This document shows, piece by piece, positions 4,600 through 13,902 of a DNA stretch of 21,518 nucleotides. Location of the stretch: IMG/VR virus record IMGVR_UViG_3300025889_001103, positions 1-21,518 of that record, one strand, 5' to 3'. The DNA comes from a virus. Every line of letters begins with the position of its first letter. Positions within the stretch are counted from its first letter, which is position 1. The notes under the pieces were generated by a model. The model was not told the origin of the DNA. It did not search any database and worked only from the letters and a program-made list of their open reading frames with translations. Both the position numbers and the translations under genes were made by a program.

Positions 4600-5486
4600 T
4601 AGATATTAGATTAGGAGATTGTTTTGAGCTCATCAAGGACTTACCAGATAATAGTGTGGATTTGGTGATTACCAGTCCCCCCTATTCTAACATCTTGTCT
4701 TATGGTAAAAATGTGTCCGTAAAAAAACCTGGTGATTATGTGGATTGGTTATTACCCTTGTTTCATCAGATACATAGGGTATTGAAACCCACAGGTTCAT
4801 TTATCTTGAATATAAATGATAATTGTGAAGGGGGATATAGAAACACTTATGTCTTTGATTTGATTAGCAGAAACGCAAAGGAAACCCCCCTAAAACTATA
4901 TGATAATTACGCCTGGGTAAAACCTAACTCATTACCTAACGGACAAAAGAAAAGATTTAGAAATATCACAGAATACATATTCCATTTCTGTAAGGATTCT
5001 AAACAAATGAAATTCTATATGGATAGGGTATTGATTGAACCACAAGAATCCACCCTGAAAAAACAAGAAAGTCCCATAGAATATAACCGATACAACTATG
5101 ATGATGATGGACGCAGAATATCAAAAAAATTGTTATTCAGAAAGAAGGCAAAATCTACTGATGAAAATGGGGTAAGTAATGATGACTTTTGGATGCGGTA
5201 CGCCCCCATCAAAATCCGTCCCACAAATGTCTTCAACTTTCCAACAGCATCAGCGTCCCGTGATAATTTGATAAAACACCCTGCTCCATTTCACAAGGAC
5301 TTACCTTGTTATTTTATCAACTTACTAACAGACAAGGGGGACACTATTTTAGATGTGTTTGCGGGTATAGGGACAACGGGATTATGTTGTGATGATAGGG
5401 AATTTATCGGGTATGAATTGAACCCCGTATATGCTGATTTCGCAACCAAAAGATTATCAACAATTCAAACCAAACTTGAACTATGA
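4596..5486 (+). CDS. DNA methyltransferase, beta class (N4-cytosine or N6-adenine)
   Basis: This enzyme transfers a methyl group from S-adenosylmethionine to DNA. From the ATG at 4596 it is 296 residues. The catalytic motif TSPPY is at about 26-30 and the cofactor-binding motif DVFAGIGTTG at about 253-262, followed by FIGYELNPVYADFA. Catalytic motif first and cofactor motif last defines the beta class; TSPPY is more usual in N4-cytosine enzymes, but the target base cannot be settled from sequence. A GTG at 4590 gives two more residues; the ATG makes a four-base overlap with the upstream microframe. The stop overlaps the terminase large subunit start (ATGA, 5483-5486). Lying between the two terminase genes, it probably modifies the phage genome before packaging or protects it from restriction. 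No restriction nuclease is adjacent. Confidence 0.9.
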   Translation: MIDIRLGDCFELIKDLPDNSVDLVITSPPYSNILSYGKNVSVKKPGDYVDWLLPLFHQIHRVLKPTGSFILNINDNCEGGYRNTYVFDLISRNAKETPLKLYDNYAWVKPNSLPNGQKKRFRNITEYIFHFCKDSKQMKFYMDRVLIEPQESTLKKQESPIEYNRYNYDDDGRRISKKLLFRKKAKSTDENGVSNDDFWMRYAPIKIRPTNVFNFPTASASRDNLIKHPAPFHKDLPCYFINLLTDKGDTILDVFAGIGTTGLCCDDREFIGYELNPVYADFATKRLSTIQTKLEL

Positions 5487-6715
5487 TTATTGATGTAGAA
5501 GGGTTTACACCATACACAAAACAACTGGAGTTCATCAAACAGATTGAAGACCCCCAATACAAGTTTATTACCCTATCTATTGGTAGACAATGGGGTAAGA
5601 CATTATTGGCTGAAAACCTGTTATTGAAATGGGCACTTGAAAAACCCAACCAAGTGTTAATGTGGGTAAGTCCAGTGTATTCACAAGCCCGTAAAGTGTT
5701 TGAAGATATTGAACGAGCTTTGGACGGAACACCCCTAATCAAAAACAAGAACAAGTCCAACTATGATATGAACCTATTGAATGGTAGTAAGATACTCTTT
5801 AGGTCAGCAGAAAGGGGGGATACTCTGCGTGGTTATACCCTTGATTATTTGATATGTGATGAGAGTGCCTATATTGATGATAAAATCTGGAATGAAATAT
5901 TGAAACCCACCATTTTGGTTAAAGGAAAAAAGGCATTATTCATTTCAACACCAAAGGGTAAGAACTACTTTTATTCACTACACATTAGAGGGTTAGACCC
6001 CGAACAGAAACAATACCTCGCTCTTGTTGGAAGCAGTTATGATAATCCATACATCAGTAAGGATGAGTTAGAGGAAGCCAGAAAGTCATTACCCGAAACA
6101 ATATTTCAGCAGGAAATTCTGGCAGAGTTTGTGGATAGTGGTGGTGAGGTATTCACCAATATTGATAGATATTGTCTGTTATACAACTATACCCCCAAGA
6201 AACCGAACACCCGTTATTATGCGGGGATTGACTTTGGTAGACAAGAGGACTATTCCGTCCTAACCATTTTATCCGATGAGCAAGAAGTTGTCCACATATA
6301 CAGAGACAGACAGAAGCCTTGGGACACCATCATAGCCGATATGGTAAACTTACTTAAACACTACAACGCACACGCATTTATTGAGGTCAATAGTATGGGG
6401 GATGTATTGTATGAACAGATTAGTAAGAAATACCAAAACATAACTCCGTTTCAAACCAGTCAATCCTCCAAGCAGGACATTATTGAAGATTTGATTTATG
6501 AGTTAAACAAGGGGGAGTTAAGATTACCCACAGAAACCCTTTTTTCACCCCTCTACAACGAGTTAAAGACATTTACATACGAATACTCACCGAAGACAAG
6601 AAAAGTGTCCTATAAATCAATTCCAGGGGCTCACGATGATACAATAATATCCCTGGCATTGTCCTTACATAGTTTAAGACAGAAGAAAACAAAGGGTTCG
6701 TATTTTATCTATTAA
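5483..6715 (+). CDS. terL: Terminase large subunit (TerL)
   Basis: This is the packaging motor: an ATPase that pumps DNA into the capsid joined to an RNase H-like nuclease that cuts the concatemer. Within 410 residues, the Walker A-type motif GRQWGKT is at 34-40 and Walker B LDYLICDE is at 120-127, with the catalytic D126/E127 pair. The coupling motif STPKGKN starts at 155. The nuclease domain shows GIDFGRQEDYSVL with D250, then FIEVNSMGD with E301 and AHDD with D385/D386, the usual acidic metal ligands. Length and motif spacing are normal. Translation is probably coupled to the methyltransferase by the four-base overlap. Confidence 0.97.
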   Translation: MIIDVEGFTPYTKQLEFIKQIEDPQYKFITLSIGRQWGKTLLAENLLLKWALEKPNQVLMWVSPVYSQARKVFEDIERALDGTPLIKNKNKSNYDMNLLNGSKILFRSAERGDTLRGYTLDYLICDESAYIDDKIWNEILKPTILVKGKKALFISTPKGKNYFYSLHIRGLDPEQKQYLALVGSSYDNPYISKDELEEARKSLPETIFQQEILAEFVDSGGEVFTNIDRYCLLYNYTPKKPNTRYYAGIDFGRQEDYSVLTILSDEQEVVHIYRDRQKPWDTIIADMVNLLKHYNAHAFIEVNSMGDVLYEQISKKYQNITPFQTSQSSKQDIIEDLIYELNKGELRLPTETLFSPLYNELKTFTYEYSPKTRKVSYKSIPGAHDDTIISLALSLHSLRQKKTKGSYFIY

Positions 6716-6733
6716 TAGATGAAAGGAACTAAT

Positions 6734-6748
6734 AAATTATATTATAAA
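6734..6748 (+). promoter_or_regulatory. AT-rich box, possible late-gene signal (copy 1)
   Basis: AAATTATATTATAAA is identical over 15 bases to 13903-13917 and lies eight bases upstream of the next start codon. Shorter versions precede the genes at 16400 and 20031. It could be a late promoter core or a translation enhancer. Confidence 0.4.
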
Positions 6749-6755
6749 TTAAGAT

Positions 6756-7528
6756 ATGGAAAATTTAGTCATAGAATACAATGGTCAAGATTATGAGGTT
6801 AAAGAACCCACACTTGATATGTTTATGAAATTAACCCTACTCAAAGAAATCCAGGAAGAAACGGACTTTAGAGTAGATGTGGTAAGTTTATCCACAGGCA
6901 TCAGTGAAGAAGATGTTAAAAAAGCCCGTTATGATGAGATTAAAAAAGCATCAGATTTCCTATCCCAATACTTTCTAAACTTAAATGAAAACTTCCACAA
7001 GGAGTTTGAGTTTGAAAACACCAAATACCGATTTATTGATTTACAGAATATCACCTTTGGTGAGTATATTGATATTGATACATTCTTACAACAACCCGAA
7101 CATTTAAGACAGACGAGCTTACACAAGTTCTTGGCTTACTTGTATAGGGAAGTTGATGAATCTAATAATTTAGTAGAATATAACATCAAGGACTTTGAAC
7201 CCCGAGCAGAGAAGTTTAGAAACCTTCCCGTAAAGTATTTACACGGGGCTCTGAATTTTTTTTTTATTTTAGAAAGGACATTACAAGAAAATACCCACTC
7301 TTATTTGAGGAAAAAGATGTTGATAAATCAGATAAAACAAATACCCCGAAATCTTTTGGTGAGCATTGGGGATGGTATGCTACAATCGTATTCCTGGCTA
7401 ATGAAGACATTACCAAATTGGATGAAATCACAAAATACCCCCTCTTCTATGTTTTTAACTTTCTTACATACATTAAGGAACTCAATAAAGAAAGGGATAA
7501 AGAAATGAAAAAACTAATGAAAAGTTAA
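6756..7528 (+). CDS. Phage structural or assembly protein read through a -1 frameshift
   Basis: The N-terminal part (MENLVIEYNGQDYEVKEPTL, later NITFGEYIDIDTFL and NLPVKYLHGALN) looks like a conserved phage tail or baseplate assembly protein. At 7256-7265 lie ten T residues. The initial frame continues to a TGA at 7506-7508 (250 residues) but becomes Ser/Lys/Asn-rich and unlike the first part. The -1 frame instead continues as YFRKDITRKYPLLFEE, then GEHWGWYATIVFLANEDITK and YPLFYVFNFLTYIKEL. It stops at 7526-7528, directly against the next ATG (257 residues in all). That frame is plainly protein-like. Three explanations remain: programmed -1 frameshifting on T-TTT-TTT, as in tail assembly chaperones; a phase-variable tract; or one missing T in the assembly. 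Exact function is not certain. Confidence 0.65.
7256..7265 (+). other. Ten-T slippery run, predicted -1 frameshift site
   Basis: In the initial frame it reads AAT TTT TTT TTT ATT, allowing tandem slippage by one base back. The +1 frame stops at once (TAG at 7270), and only the -1 frame gives the abutting end. A second T4 tract follows at 7267-7270. Confidence 0.6.
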
Positions 7529-8071
7529 ATGGCGGATTATTATAATTTTAAGAATATAATTGAGGATTTCAAACAGATTGAAAGACATCACAAACAGATA
7601 AACTCGTTTGGAGTTGGGGACATTAGACAACTAATATTTCTAACCCAAGATAGATTGGGTAAAGACAATATTGACCCCCCACAAGACAACACACCTACCA
7701 ACACAAACCAGGCACCCGTATATCCTTTGATGTATGTTGTTCCAAGTTTGGTTTCAAGGGACGCTGGTTTAATCACCTATAATTTTTCTGTAATCATTTG
7801 TGATATTACCAACAGAAACAACTATGATATTGAGGTTGATTTGTGGAGTGATACATTACAGATGGCTGAAGATGTATTGGCACAATTCAAGTATTCTGTA
7901 TTGGCAGCACAAGGGGACTATGAATCCAAATACTACATCAACTTACCAACATCTATAACACCCTTTAGTGAGGCTTATGAGGACTTATTGGTGGGTTGGA
8001 ACTTACAACTCCAAGTGGTTGTGGATTCACCATTAAACAGATGTATTGCTCCATTTAAGGAGTGGAAATAA
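7529..8071 (+). CDS. Probable tail-completion or tail-terminator protein
   Basis: The 180-residue protein begins MADYYNFKNIIEDFKQIERH directly after the previous stop. It has an N-terminal helix and a conserved-looking core (VYPLMYVVPSLV, YNFSVIICDI). A C-terminal beta portion follows, ITPFSEAYEDLLVGWNLQLQ and VVDSPLNRCIAPF. Proteins of this size and ending are typical next to neck proteins in Bacteroidota phages, and the position between the terminase and an HK97 gp10-like candidate suggests a tail terminator or completion role. This is inferred from pattern and context rather than a defining motif. It is one base away from the next gene. Confidence 0.55.
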   Translation: MADYYNFKNIIEDFKQIERHHKQINSFGVGDIRQLIFLTQDRLGKDNIDPPQDNTPTNTNQAPVYPLMYVVPSLVSRDAGLITYNFSVIICDITNRNNYDIEVDLWSDTLQMAEDVLAQFKYSVLAAQGDYESKYYINLPTSITPFSEAYEDLLVGWNLQLQVVVDSPLNRCIAPFKEWK

Positions 8072-8072
8072 G

Positions 8073-8654
8073 ATGGAGGAGGAGTTAGTATTTCTAAACA
8101 GATTTGGGGAATTATTCGTCAGTATAATCCGTGAAACTTTAATTAGGAATGACTATCCTTACGCACCTGGTTATGATGGTTCAGCATATACCTCTGGAAG
8201 AAAGGGAGAATACAAGGGACGAAACTTAACTGGAGTAGGAAACAAAGTTGCTGGTGTTGGATTTGGATTTCAACAGAACCTCTATGATAGTGTGGACTAT
8301 GAAATCAACCAAAACCAGGAATTAGAAATTGTTATGAATAGTTATTGGAGAAATGTAAACTTCGGTAGAGAGCCAGGTAAGTTTGTTCCAATAAAACCCC
8401 TACAATATTGGGCAGCCTTTAGATTGGGATTAAACGATAAAGAAGCCAAGAGTATGGCTTTTGGTATATCAAAGAATATCCAAAAGTTTGGAATCAAACC
8501 TACTTATTTTATGGACATTGCCATTGAGGAAATGTTGACCAGAGGGGTTGAAGAATTGGGTGAAGATTTTGAGGAAGCCATATCTAATATTATAGACAAT
8601 AAGTTGTTTGAAAAAGATATAGATTTTAATAAAGAATTAACAATAACATTATGA
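8073..8654 (+). CDS. Probable head-tail connector (HK97 gp10-like) protein
   Basis: The 193-residue protein starts MEEELVFLNRFGELFVSIIR one base after the previous stop; an upstream TTG start would only overlap the previous gene. The central part is YWRNVNFGREPGKFVPIKPL followed by QYWAAFRLGLNDKEAKSMAF and GIKPTYFMDIAIEEM. The order (Pro-rich strand, Trp-containing helix, then G-I-K-P-x-x-F before the last helix) resembles head-tail joining proteins of the HK97 gp10 group, where a P-x-F motif precedes the C-terminal helix. Function would be closing the head-tail interface. The stop overlaps the start of the next gene (ATGA at 8651-8654). Confidence 0.6.
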   Translation: MEEELVFLNRFGELFVSIIRETLIRNDYPYAPGYDGSAYTSGRKGEYKGRNLTGVGNKVAGVGFGFQQNLYDSVDYEINQNQELEIVMNSYWRNVNFGREPGKFVPIKPLQYWAAFRLGLNDKEAKSMAFGISKNIQKFGIKPTYFMDIAIEEMLTRGVEELGEDFEEAISNIIDNKLFEKDIDFNKELTITL

Positions 8655-10558
8655 GCATAAAAACAATAATAAATCAACAACCATTTTATACTCAACCAAC
8701 AAATTCCGAGCATATTTGGAACTTCAACAATCCGTATAGTCAAACTTATACAGATTACAAGTATATTGTGGACATTTATATTGACCCACTTGAATCAGCA
8801 AGTCCCACTCGTATTGGTAGATTAAGAATATCCCCCAATTCATACGGAAATGCGATTACAAATATTAAAGAAATAGTATGGAGCCACATTTACCCAAGTC
8901 CACAGATTTCGGGTAATCTATCTATATGGTCTGCTTCAACAGAGAGTTGGGTTAAGTCAATCCCAATAAGTATTGATGGTAATAAATTCAACATCGGTAA
9001 TGGATATGAAATACACAGATATAATGAATGTCCAGACCCATCCTATTTTGATATACCAAGACATATTGGTGAATACGGATTGTCCTTTGGTGAGGAGTAT
9101 TATTATGGGGGTGCGTTGGTTCAAAATCTACCCGCTCCTTATACCTATGGTTATGATGGGGACTATTCTGTAAACTGCGTATCCGCTTCATATCCAGGCT
9201 GTCCTAACCAGGTTCTTTGGAACAATATGAACGACATCCAGGACGCCTATGGTTCATATCTTTACTTTGAGCAGGGTGGGGGATATATCCACACCACATC
9301 AACAGGGACTCTAGTTACATCGGGTTCATCAAGCAACAACGCTGACTCTTATTCAGCAACAACAGAACCATCCAAAAACGATATTCTGTATGTCTTTTCA
9401 AATCAAACTGGTTGTGGACAGAAATACCAATGGAATATTGATGGTGGTGAGGTTGAAGGTTGGAACTTTATTGACTATTGGTGTAGGGAAGGTTGTGGCA
9501 CTTCTGAAACAACTCTATTGTGGCCTGGCACCAAGAATGTTGTGAATACCCTTTATTTTGATTCTACGAAAGGAAATCTACAAAATTGGGAAGAAGTATA
9601 CACCTATGCTTTGGGACTTACCAAAGACCCCACATTAAGTCCAAACGGATATTCAACAAATCAGTTCCTTACCATCAAAGGTAAAGAATATGGTGGATAT
9701 ACTTTGAGTGGTGTAAACATATCAAACGGATATGAGGTATTCCAACACAGAAGAAACCACCATCGTGATTGTCCGATTATACTGAATTGGTTTAACGGAA
9801 GGACTTTACCTGAAACCACTTATGGTGTGGATTGTGTGGTTGAGCTCACGGGTGAAACCAAGAGTGTTCTATCAATCAGAGATACAATAATTAACCCCTA
9901 CAAATTCACGGGGGGAACTGACTTTACTGAACATCAAAATTTAGGTGAAAAAATACTATCATTTGTTAGATTAATTGATGATGATATTAGATTTAGTGAT
10001 GTTGAATCTGTTGCTTATTATTTAAGTGTCCAAGAAGTAGATAAAGAGGATTGGGATAGTTATGGACTATCTGAAATACTCAAGTTTGACTTATACGATT
10101 CAAGTTGTTTTGAAACGGGACAGGCTCTACATTTTGTATTTCTTAACTCTGTTGGCACTTGGGATACAATAACCTTTGGACAGAAAAACATCCGCTCTTA
10201 TTCAAGTTCCAAAAAGACATTCAAACAAAACGGAATTAAAGACAGAACACTTTATCAACAATCGCCTTGGGAGATGGCTAATGTCCCCTACGATATGACT
10301 ACCAAAGTCATAGTGGACGCACAGAGTATCTATGTTGATGAAAATGATGTTCCAATTTTTAGGGATTTCTTTTTATCCCCTTATGTATTTTTATTAACAC
10401 CAATAACCAAGAAAAATCAAACACCAGCGTTTTTCCCATTCCCGATTACCATTACAACCAGTAGTGTATCGGAATACAAAAACCAATACAACAAGTTATA
10501 TCAGTATAGCTTGAGTTTTGAATATAATACACTTGAAGATTACAATAACTCACTATGA
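8651..10558 (+). CDS. Large tail or baseplate structural protein
   Basis: This 635-residue protein (MSIKTIINQQPFYTQPTNSE) is rich in Tyr, Ser, Asn and Gly with short beta-strand patterns and few long helices, as expected for an extracellular virion protein. The N-terminal 110 residues look like a self-contained beta domain (KYIVDIYIDPLES, RIGRLRISPN). The middle contains Cys/Gly/Trp-rich loops (QTGCGQKYQW, WCREGCGT). The C-terminal part has FGQKNIRSYSSSKKTFKQNG and ends FEYNTLEDYNNSL, a conserved-looking finish. No enzyme motif is visible. It is joined by four-base overlaps to the genes on both sides and, with the next gene, probably forms the distal tail or baseplate. Confidence 0.6.
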   Translation: MSIKTIINQQPFYTQPTNSEHIWNFNNPYSQTYTDYKYIVDIYIDPLESASPTRIGRLRISPNSYGNAITNIKEIVWSHIYPSPQISGNLSIWSASTESWVKSIPISIDGNKFNIGNGYEIHRYNECPDPSYFDIPRHIGEYGLSFGEEYYYGGALVQNLPAPYTYGYDGDYSVNCVSASYPGCPNQVLWNNMNDIQDAYGSYLYFEQGGGYIHTTSTGTLVTSGSSSNNADSYSATTEPSKNDILYVFSNQTGCGQKYQWNIDGGEVEGWNFIDYWCREGCGTSETTLLWPGTKNVVNTLYFDSTKGNLQNWEEVYTYALGLTKDPTLSPNGYSTNQFLTIKGKEYGGYTLSGVNISNGYEVFQHRRNHHRDCPIILNWFNGRTLPETTYGVDCVVELTGETKSVLSIRDTIINPYKFTGGTDFTEHQNLGEKILSFVRLIDDDIRFSDVESVAYYLSVQEVDKEDWDSYGLSEILKFDLYDSSCFETGQALHFVFLNSVGTWDTITFGQKNIRSYSSSKKTFKQNGIKDRTLYQQSPWEMANVPYDMTTKVIVDAQSIYVDENDVPIFRDFFLSPYVFLLTPITKKNQTPAFFPFPITITTSSVSEYKNQYNKLYQYSLSFEYNTLEDYNNSL

Positions 10559-13500
10559 TAGGATTAAGAACCACCATATCTGGCACAACTTACAATATTG
10601 ATGTATTTGACGATATTGATTTGAAGCTAAATTTGTCTTTCGCTGAAATACAAAATATTACATTAAGAAACTCCACTTATTCTAATACCTTTTATGTTCC
10701 TGGTTCAAAAATAAATAACCAGATTTTTCAATATTTCTTCAACATTAATTCAACATATACGGACTATGATGTTAGAAAAAAAATGGACGCTATTATTACC
10801 TATGATGGTTGGGATTTGATGACTGGTTATTTGAGGCTTAATTTCGTAAATATTGAAAACACAAATATAATTTATAATTTAACTTTCTATTCAGAGTTCG
10901 GTAATTTAATAGCGAATATTGGGGATAAGTTTATGCGTCAGTTGGACTTATCAGATTTAAGTCATCCGTTCAATACTCCCCAAGTTATTTTGGATGCGTT
11001 AAAAGACCCTGACCTGGTTCCCCCAACTGGCACAACCTATTCATACCAGGATGGTAGGACATATTGGTTATTGGCTAATTACGGATATGAGTATGACGAC
11101 AATGACCAACTGAATATTAACTCAACCCCTCAAATTGATTTCTTTGACGGAAATACGGCTGGTTATTTTGACTATATTGGAACTCCCGTTCATTACTACT
11201 ATTTCAAACCTTGCGTTCAGATTAGAGAGTTGTATTACCAAATATTCAAAGACGCTGGTTATGAAATTGAAAGTAATTTTATGGATACTGCGTATTTCAA
11301 AAGATACTACTTACCACAATCATTTAACTCTGAAGGTCTGTATCTAAATCAGGGTATTTTTCCAGAATATCAAACATCAGCTTCGGGGGATACAAGTGGA
11401 TTTACTTGGACTGATTTGGTTTATACGGGACTGACTGGAACCTATCAAAGAATTAGATTAACCCCCACTACTATTGTGGATAATGCGGGGATAAATAGTT
11501 TGAGTGATTGGACTATGAACTTGCCAGCAATCGGTAATTATAAACTCAAGTGGACGCTCAAAGGATACAACAGCGAACGAGTGCCAGAGTCCGTTGATTT
11601 ATCCACATATTTTAAGTTGTATTTTCATCAGATTGAAAGTGGTGTAGATGGAACAACTGGTAGAACTTTAGCCAATAGTGCGGACTATACATTACCTCCT
11701 GGTGCTGGTGTAAGCACGGGGGGTGAAATATCCTTTTTCGGTAATCCTATTTATAACTATTCTTTTGACTTCATCAATAGTGGTTTGGGTAGTTTGGTTA
11801 TTACCGAGTTCACCCTTGAGTTATTGTTGGCTCCAAAATCCATATCAGGAAATCTTGATTACGCCTTGGAGTTTCCAACAGATACATTCAAGCAGATTGA
11901 TTTTATCCGTTCTATTAACACTTTATTCAACCTTGTGGTAGTTCCGTCCACAGAGAAGACAAGAACTCTTCTGGTGGAGCCTATGGTGGATTATGTGGGA
12001 ACTGGTAGTGTCCTTGATTGGACAAGAAAAGTGGATAGAAGTCAACCCATACAAATCAGCCCCACCTCAATCATCTTTAATGGTAGTTTGAACTTCAAAT
12101 ACAAGTTGGATAAAGATTTTGGTAATGACCAATACAACAAAACAACAAACAAGATATTCGGTGAACTAATACACCAACTTGATACTGATTATAAAGATAG
12201 TATCATATCTTTTGATACTGGTTTATCCACACAAGTGGATTATACCCTATCCAATATAGCGAATCCAACTATTACCTTACCTTATTATTTTATAACAACT
12301 GAAGAAGACGATAATGGTATTACAAAACAATACTTTAACCCCTATGAAATAATACCAAGAATATTATTTAGGGGAACTAACTTACCAGGTGCCAATAGTG
12401 GAACAGAAGTCCCCTATCAACCCGATTGTGTTTGTTTGGATGTTGAGGTAGAAAACACAAATCCGTATTCTGCGTATATTACTTATATTGATTGTTATAA
12501 TAATCCACAAGGTATTAACATATCAGCATTTAATTCTGCGTTTTTCTGTTATTGCCAAGGTAGTTTAGAAGTGCCAGGTGGCTGTAATATTATTAATAAT
12601 GGAAATTGTGGTTCACTTACGGGAACCAGTATAATTGGAACAACCTGGTATTTAGATACTCAACCGATTGATATATTCCCTGTGAATAATAGGTTCACAA
12701 CTTACCCCTACGCTGTGAGTGGATTTTCACACTACACGAACTTTAATAGAACAAGTAAGTTTGATTTACCCGAATATTATTTTGCGAATTACGATGATTT
12801 ATATTCTGATTATTATTCGGATTATGTAGAGGACTTAAATAGTCCCGATAGTAGAATTTGGGATGGTTATATTTACCTAACTCCACAAGAAATAGCATCG
12901 TTAGATTTTAGGGAAAAAATCTTTATTGATAATACCTATTTTAGAATTAATAAAATAGAAGGTTATGACCCAACAACAACACAACCCGTAAAGGTTCAAC
13001 TTGTTAAACTCACAAGAAGTTATAATCCACACCCCACCGCTTATTATGACCTAATAGCTTGTGGAGCGTATCCAGATTTACACACAAATACGGACTTAAC
13101 CTTTGGTATTTGGAACTATTTAGGAAACTATTATTTAATAGATGGAAATTGTTATGAAGTAAGAAGGGGGGAATATAATTCCGCATATACTTACCAAAAA
13201 ATTGAAACCACTTATTCGGGAACTTCCTATATTCCAAATATCTATACCACTTGTAGTTGTGATGTTAAGATTACACAGAACACAATATACCAAGACCCTC
13301 CAGTAATACCAGTCACCCCAAGTTTAACACCAGTCACTCCTACGCCAACTCCAAGTGCTCACGATACGAATTACTACTACATTGTTGAAAGATGTGGATT
13401 AGCTTCACAGACCATCGCATACTCACCATCACCCGTAGTAATTGGTTCAGTTGTGAAGGTGTATATTTCTGGTCTGGGATACTTCTGTTATGTGGTTAAA

Positions 13501-13902
13501 TACCCAACATACATTACATCAAATAACTTGATTGTATCGTCTTATATTGATTGTGATAGTTGTAATGATGAACCTAATCCAACACCTACGCCAACAAGCA
13601 CGCCAACATCAACACCAGTAGTATCACCAAGTAGCACTCCCACCCCTACGCCAACACCAGATTGTTTACCTGAAATCATCTATGAGTGTTCTTCACCTTG
13701 TTGTGAAGGATTGTGTTGTTGTGATAATCCAGTTCCAGTTGTGGTATATGCGGCTCCAGGAGTTCTTCCGAGTGATGTGGGTGAGAACTTGTATACTGAT
13801 TGTGCGAGAACTACCCTATACAACGGAACATATCAATACGGAGGTGTTATTTATGACGCATCCCCAATATCAAGCATCTGTGTAATAGGTGGAGGATGTT
13901 AA
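10555..13902 (+). CDS. Large tail/baseplate protein with Cys-rich receptor-binding-like C-terminus
   Basis: The 1115-residue protein begins with a beta domain reading IDLKLNLSFAEIQNITLRNS and YSNTFYVPGSKINNQIF, a pattern seen at the start of baseplate or distal tail proteins in Bacteroidota phages. The central part continues as beta-rich tail protein. From about residue 620 it becomes Cys-rich (QPDCVCLDVEVENTN, FFCYCQGSL). After residue 825 there are two related Cys-bracketed units of about 70 residues (about 829-906 and 940-1003), each followed by a Thr/Pro linker (about 915-934 and 1008-1035). A tail with six cysteines in twelve residues (1045-1056) ends GYLEDNG-free at CVIGGGC. Linkers plus small repeated domains suggest surface attachment to the host or to glycans. 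It lies directly upstream of the tape measure gene, where baseplate proteins usually lie. Domain names are not assigned because no motif is diagnostic. Confidence 0.6.
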   Translation: MIGLRTTISGTTYNIDVFDDIDLKLNLSFAEIQNITLRNSTYSNTFYVPGSKINNQIFQYFFNINSTYTDYDVRKKMDAIITYDGWDLMTGYLRLNFVNIENTNIIYNLTFYSEFGNLIANIGDKFMRQLDLSDLSHPFNTPQVILDALKDPDLVPPTGTTYSYQDGRTYWLLANYGYEYDDNDQLNINSTPQIDFFDGNTAGYFDYIGTPVHYYYFKPCVQIRELYYQIFKDAGYEIESNFMDTAYFKRYYLPQSFNSEGLYLNQGIFPEYQTSASGDTSGFTWTDLVYTGLTGTYQRIRLTPTTIVDNAGINSLSDWTMNLPAIGNYKLKWTLKGYNSERVPESVDLSTYFKLYFHQIESGVDGTTGRTLANSADYTLPPGAGVSTGGEISFFGNPIYNYSFDFINSGLGSLVITEFTLELLLAPKSISGNLDYALEFPTDTFKQIDFIRSINTLFNLVVVPSTEKTRTLLVEPMVDYVGTGSVLDWTRKVDRSQPIQISPTSIIFNGSLNFKYKLDKDFGNDQYNKTTNKIFGELIHQLDTDYKDSIISFDTGLSTQVDYTLSNIANPTITLPYYFITTEEDDNGITKQYFNPYEIIPRILFRGTNLPGANSGTEVPYQPDCVCLDVEVENTNPYSAYITYIDCYNNPQGINISAFNSAFFCYCQGSLEVPGGCNIINNGNCGSLTGTSIIGTTWYLDTQPIDIFPVNNRFTTYPYAVSGFSHYTNFNRTSKFDLPEYYFANYDDLYSDYYSDYVEDLNSPDSRIWDGYIYLTPQEIASLDFREKIFIDNTYFRINKIEGYDPTTTQPVKVQLVKLTRSYNPHPTAYYDLIACGAYPDLHTNTDLTFGIWNYLGNYYLIDGNCYEVRRGEYNSAYTYQKIETTYSGTSYIPNIYTTCSCDVKITQNTIYQDPPVIPVTPSLTPVTPTPTPSAHDTNYYYIVERCGLASQTIAYSPSPVVIGSVVKVYISGLGYFCYVVKYPTYITSNNLIVSSYIDCDSCNDEPNPTPTPTSTPTSTPVVSPSSTPTPTPTPDCLPEIIYECSSPCCEGLCCCDNPVPVVVYAAPGVLPSDVGENLYTDCARTTLYNGTYQYGGVIYDASPISSICVIGGGC
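13300..13356 (+). repeat. Thr/Pro-coding repeat, linker 1
   Basis: Tandem imperfect copies of a Pro-Thr coding unit (ccaact, cctacg) encode VTPSLTPVTPTPTPS. It separates the two Cys-bracketed units of the baseplate-like protein. Confidence 0.7.
13577..13660 (+). repeat. Thr/Pro-coding repeat, linker 2
   Basis: A longer stretch of the same repeat encodes NPTPTPTSTPTSTPVV and STPTPTPTP. The segment CCTACGCCAAC occurs here twice and once in linker 1 (as CCTACGCCAACT), so the linkers can expand or recombine. Confidence 0.7.

Noticed and set aside
5404-5760. Minus-strand open frame of 118 codons
   Set aside because: It overlaps the end of the methyltransferase and the ATPase motifs of the large terminase, both certain genes, and has no promoter or leader.
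8046-8072. An upstream TTG start for the connector gene
   Set aside because: It overlaps the previous gene by 26 bases; the ATG at 8073, one base after that stop, fits the packing of the block better.
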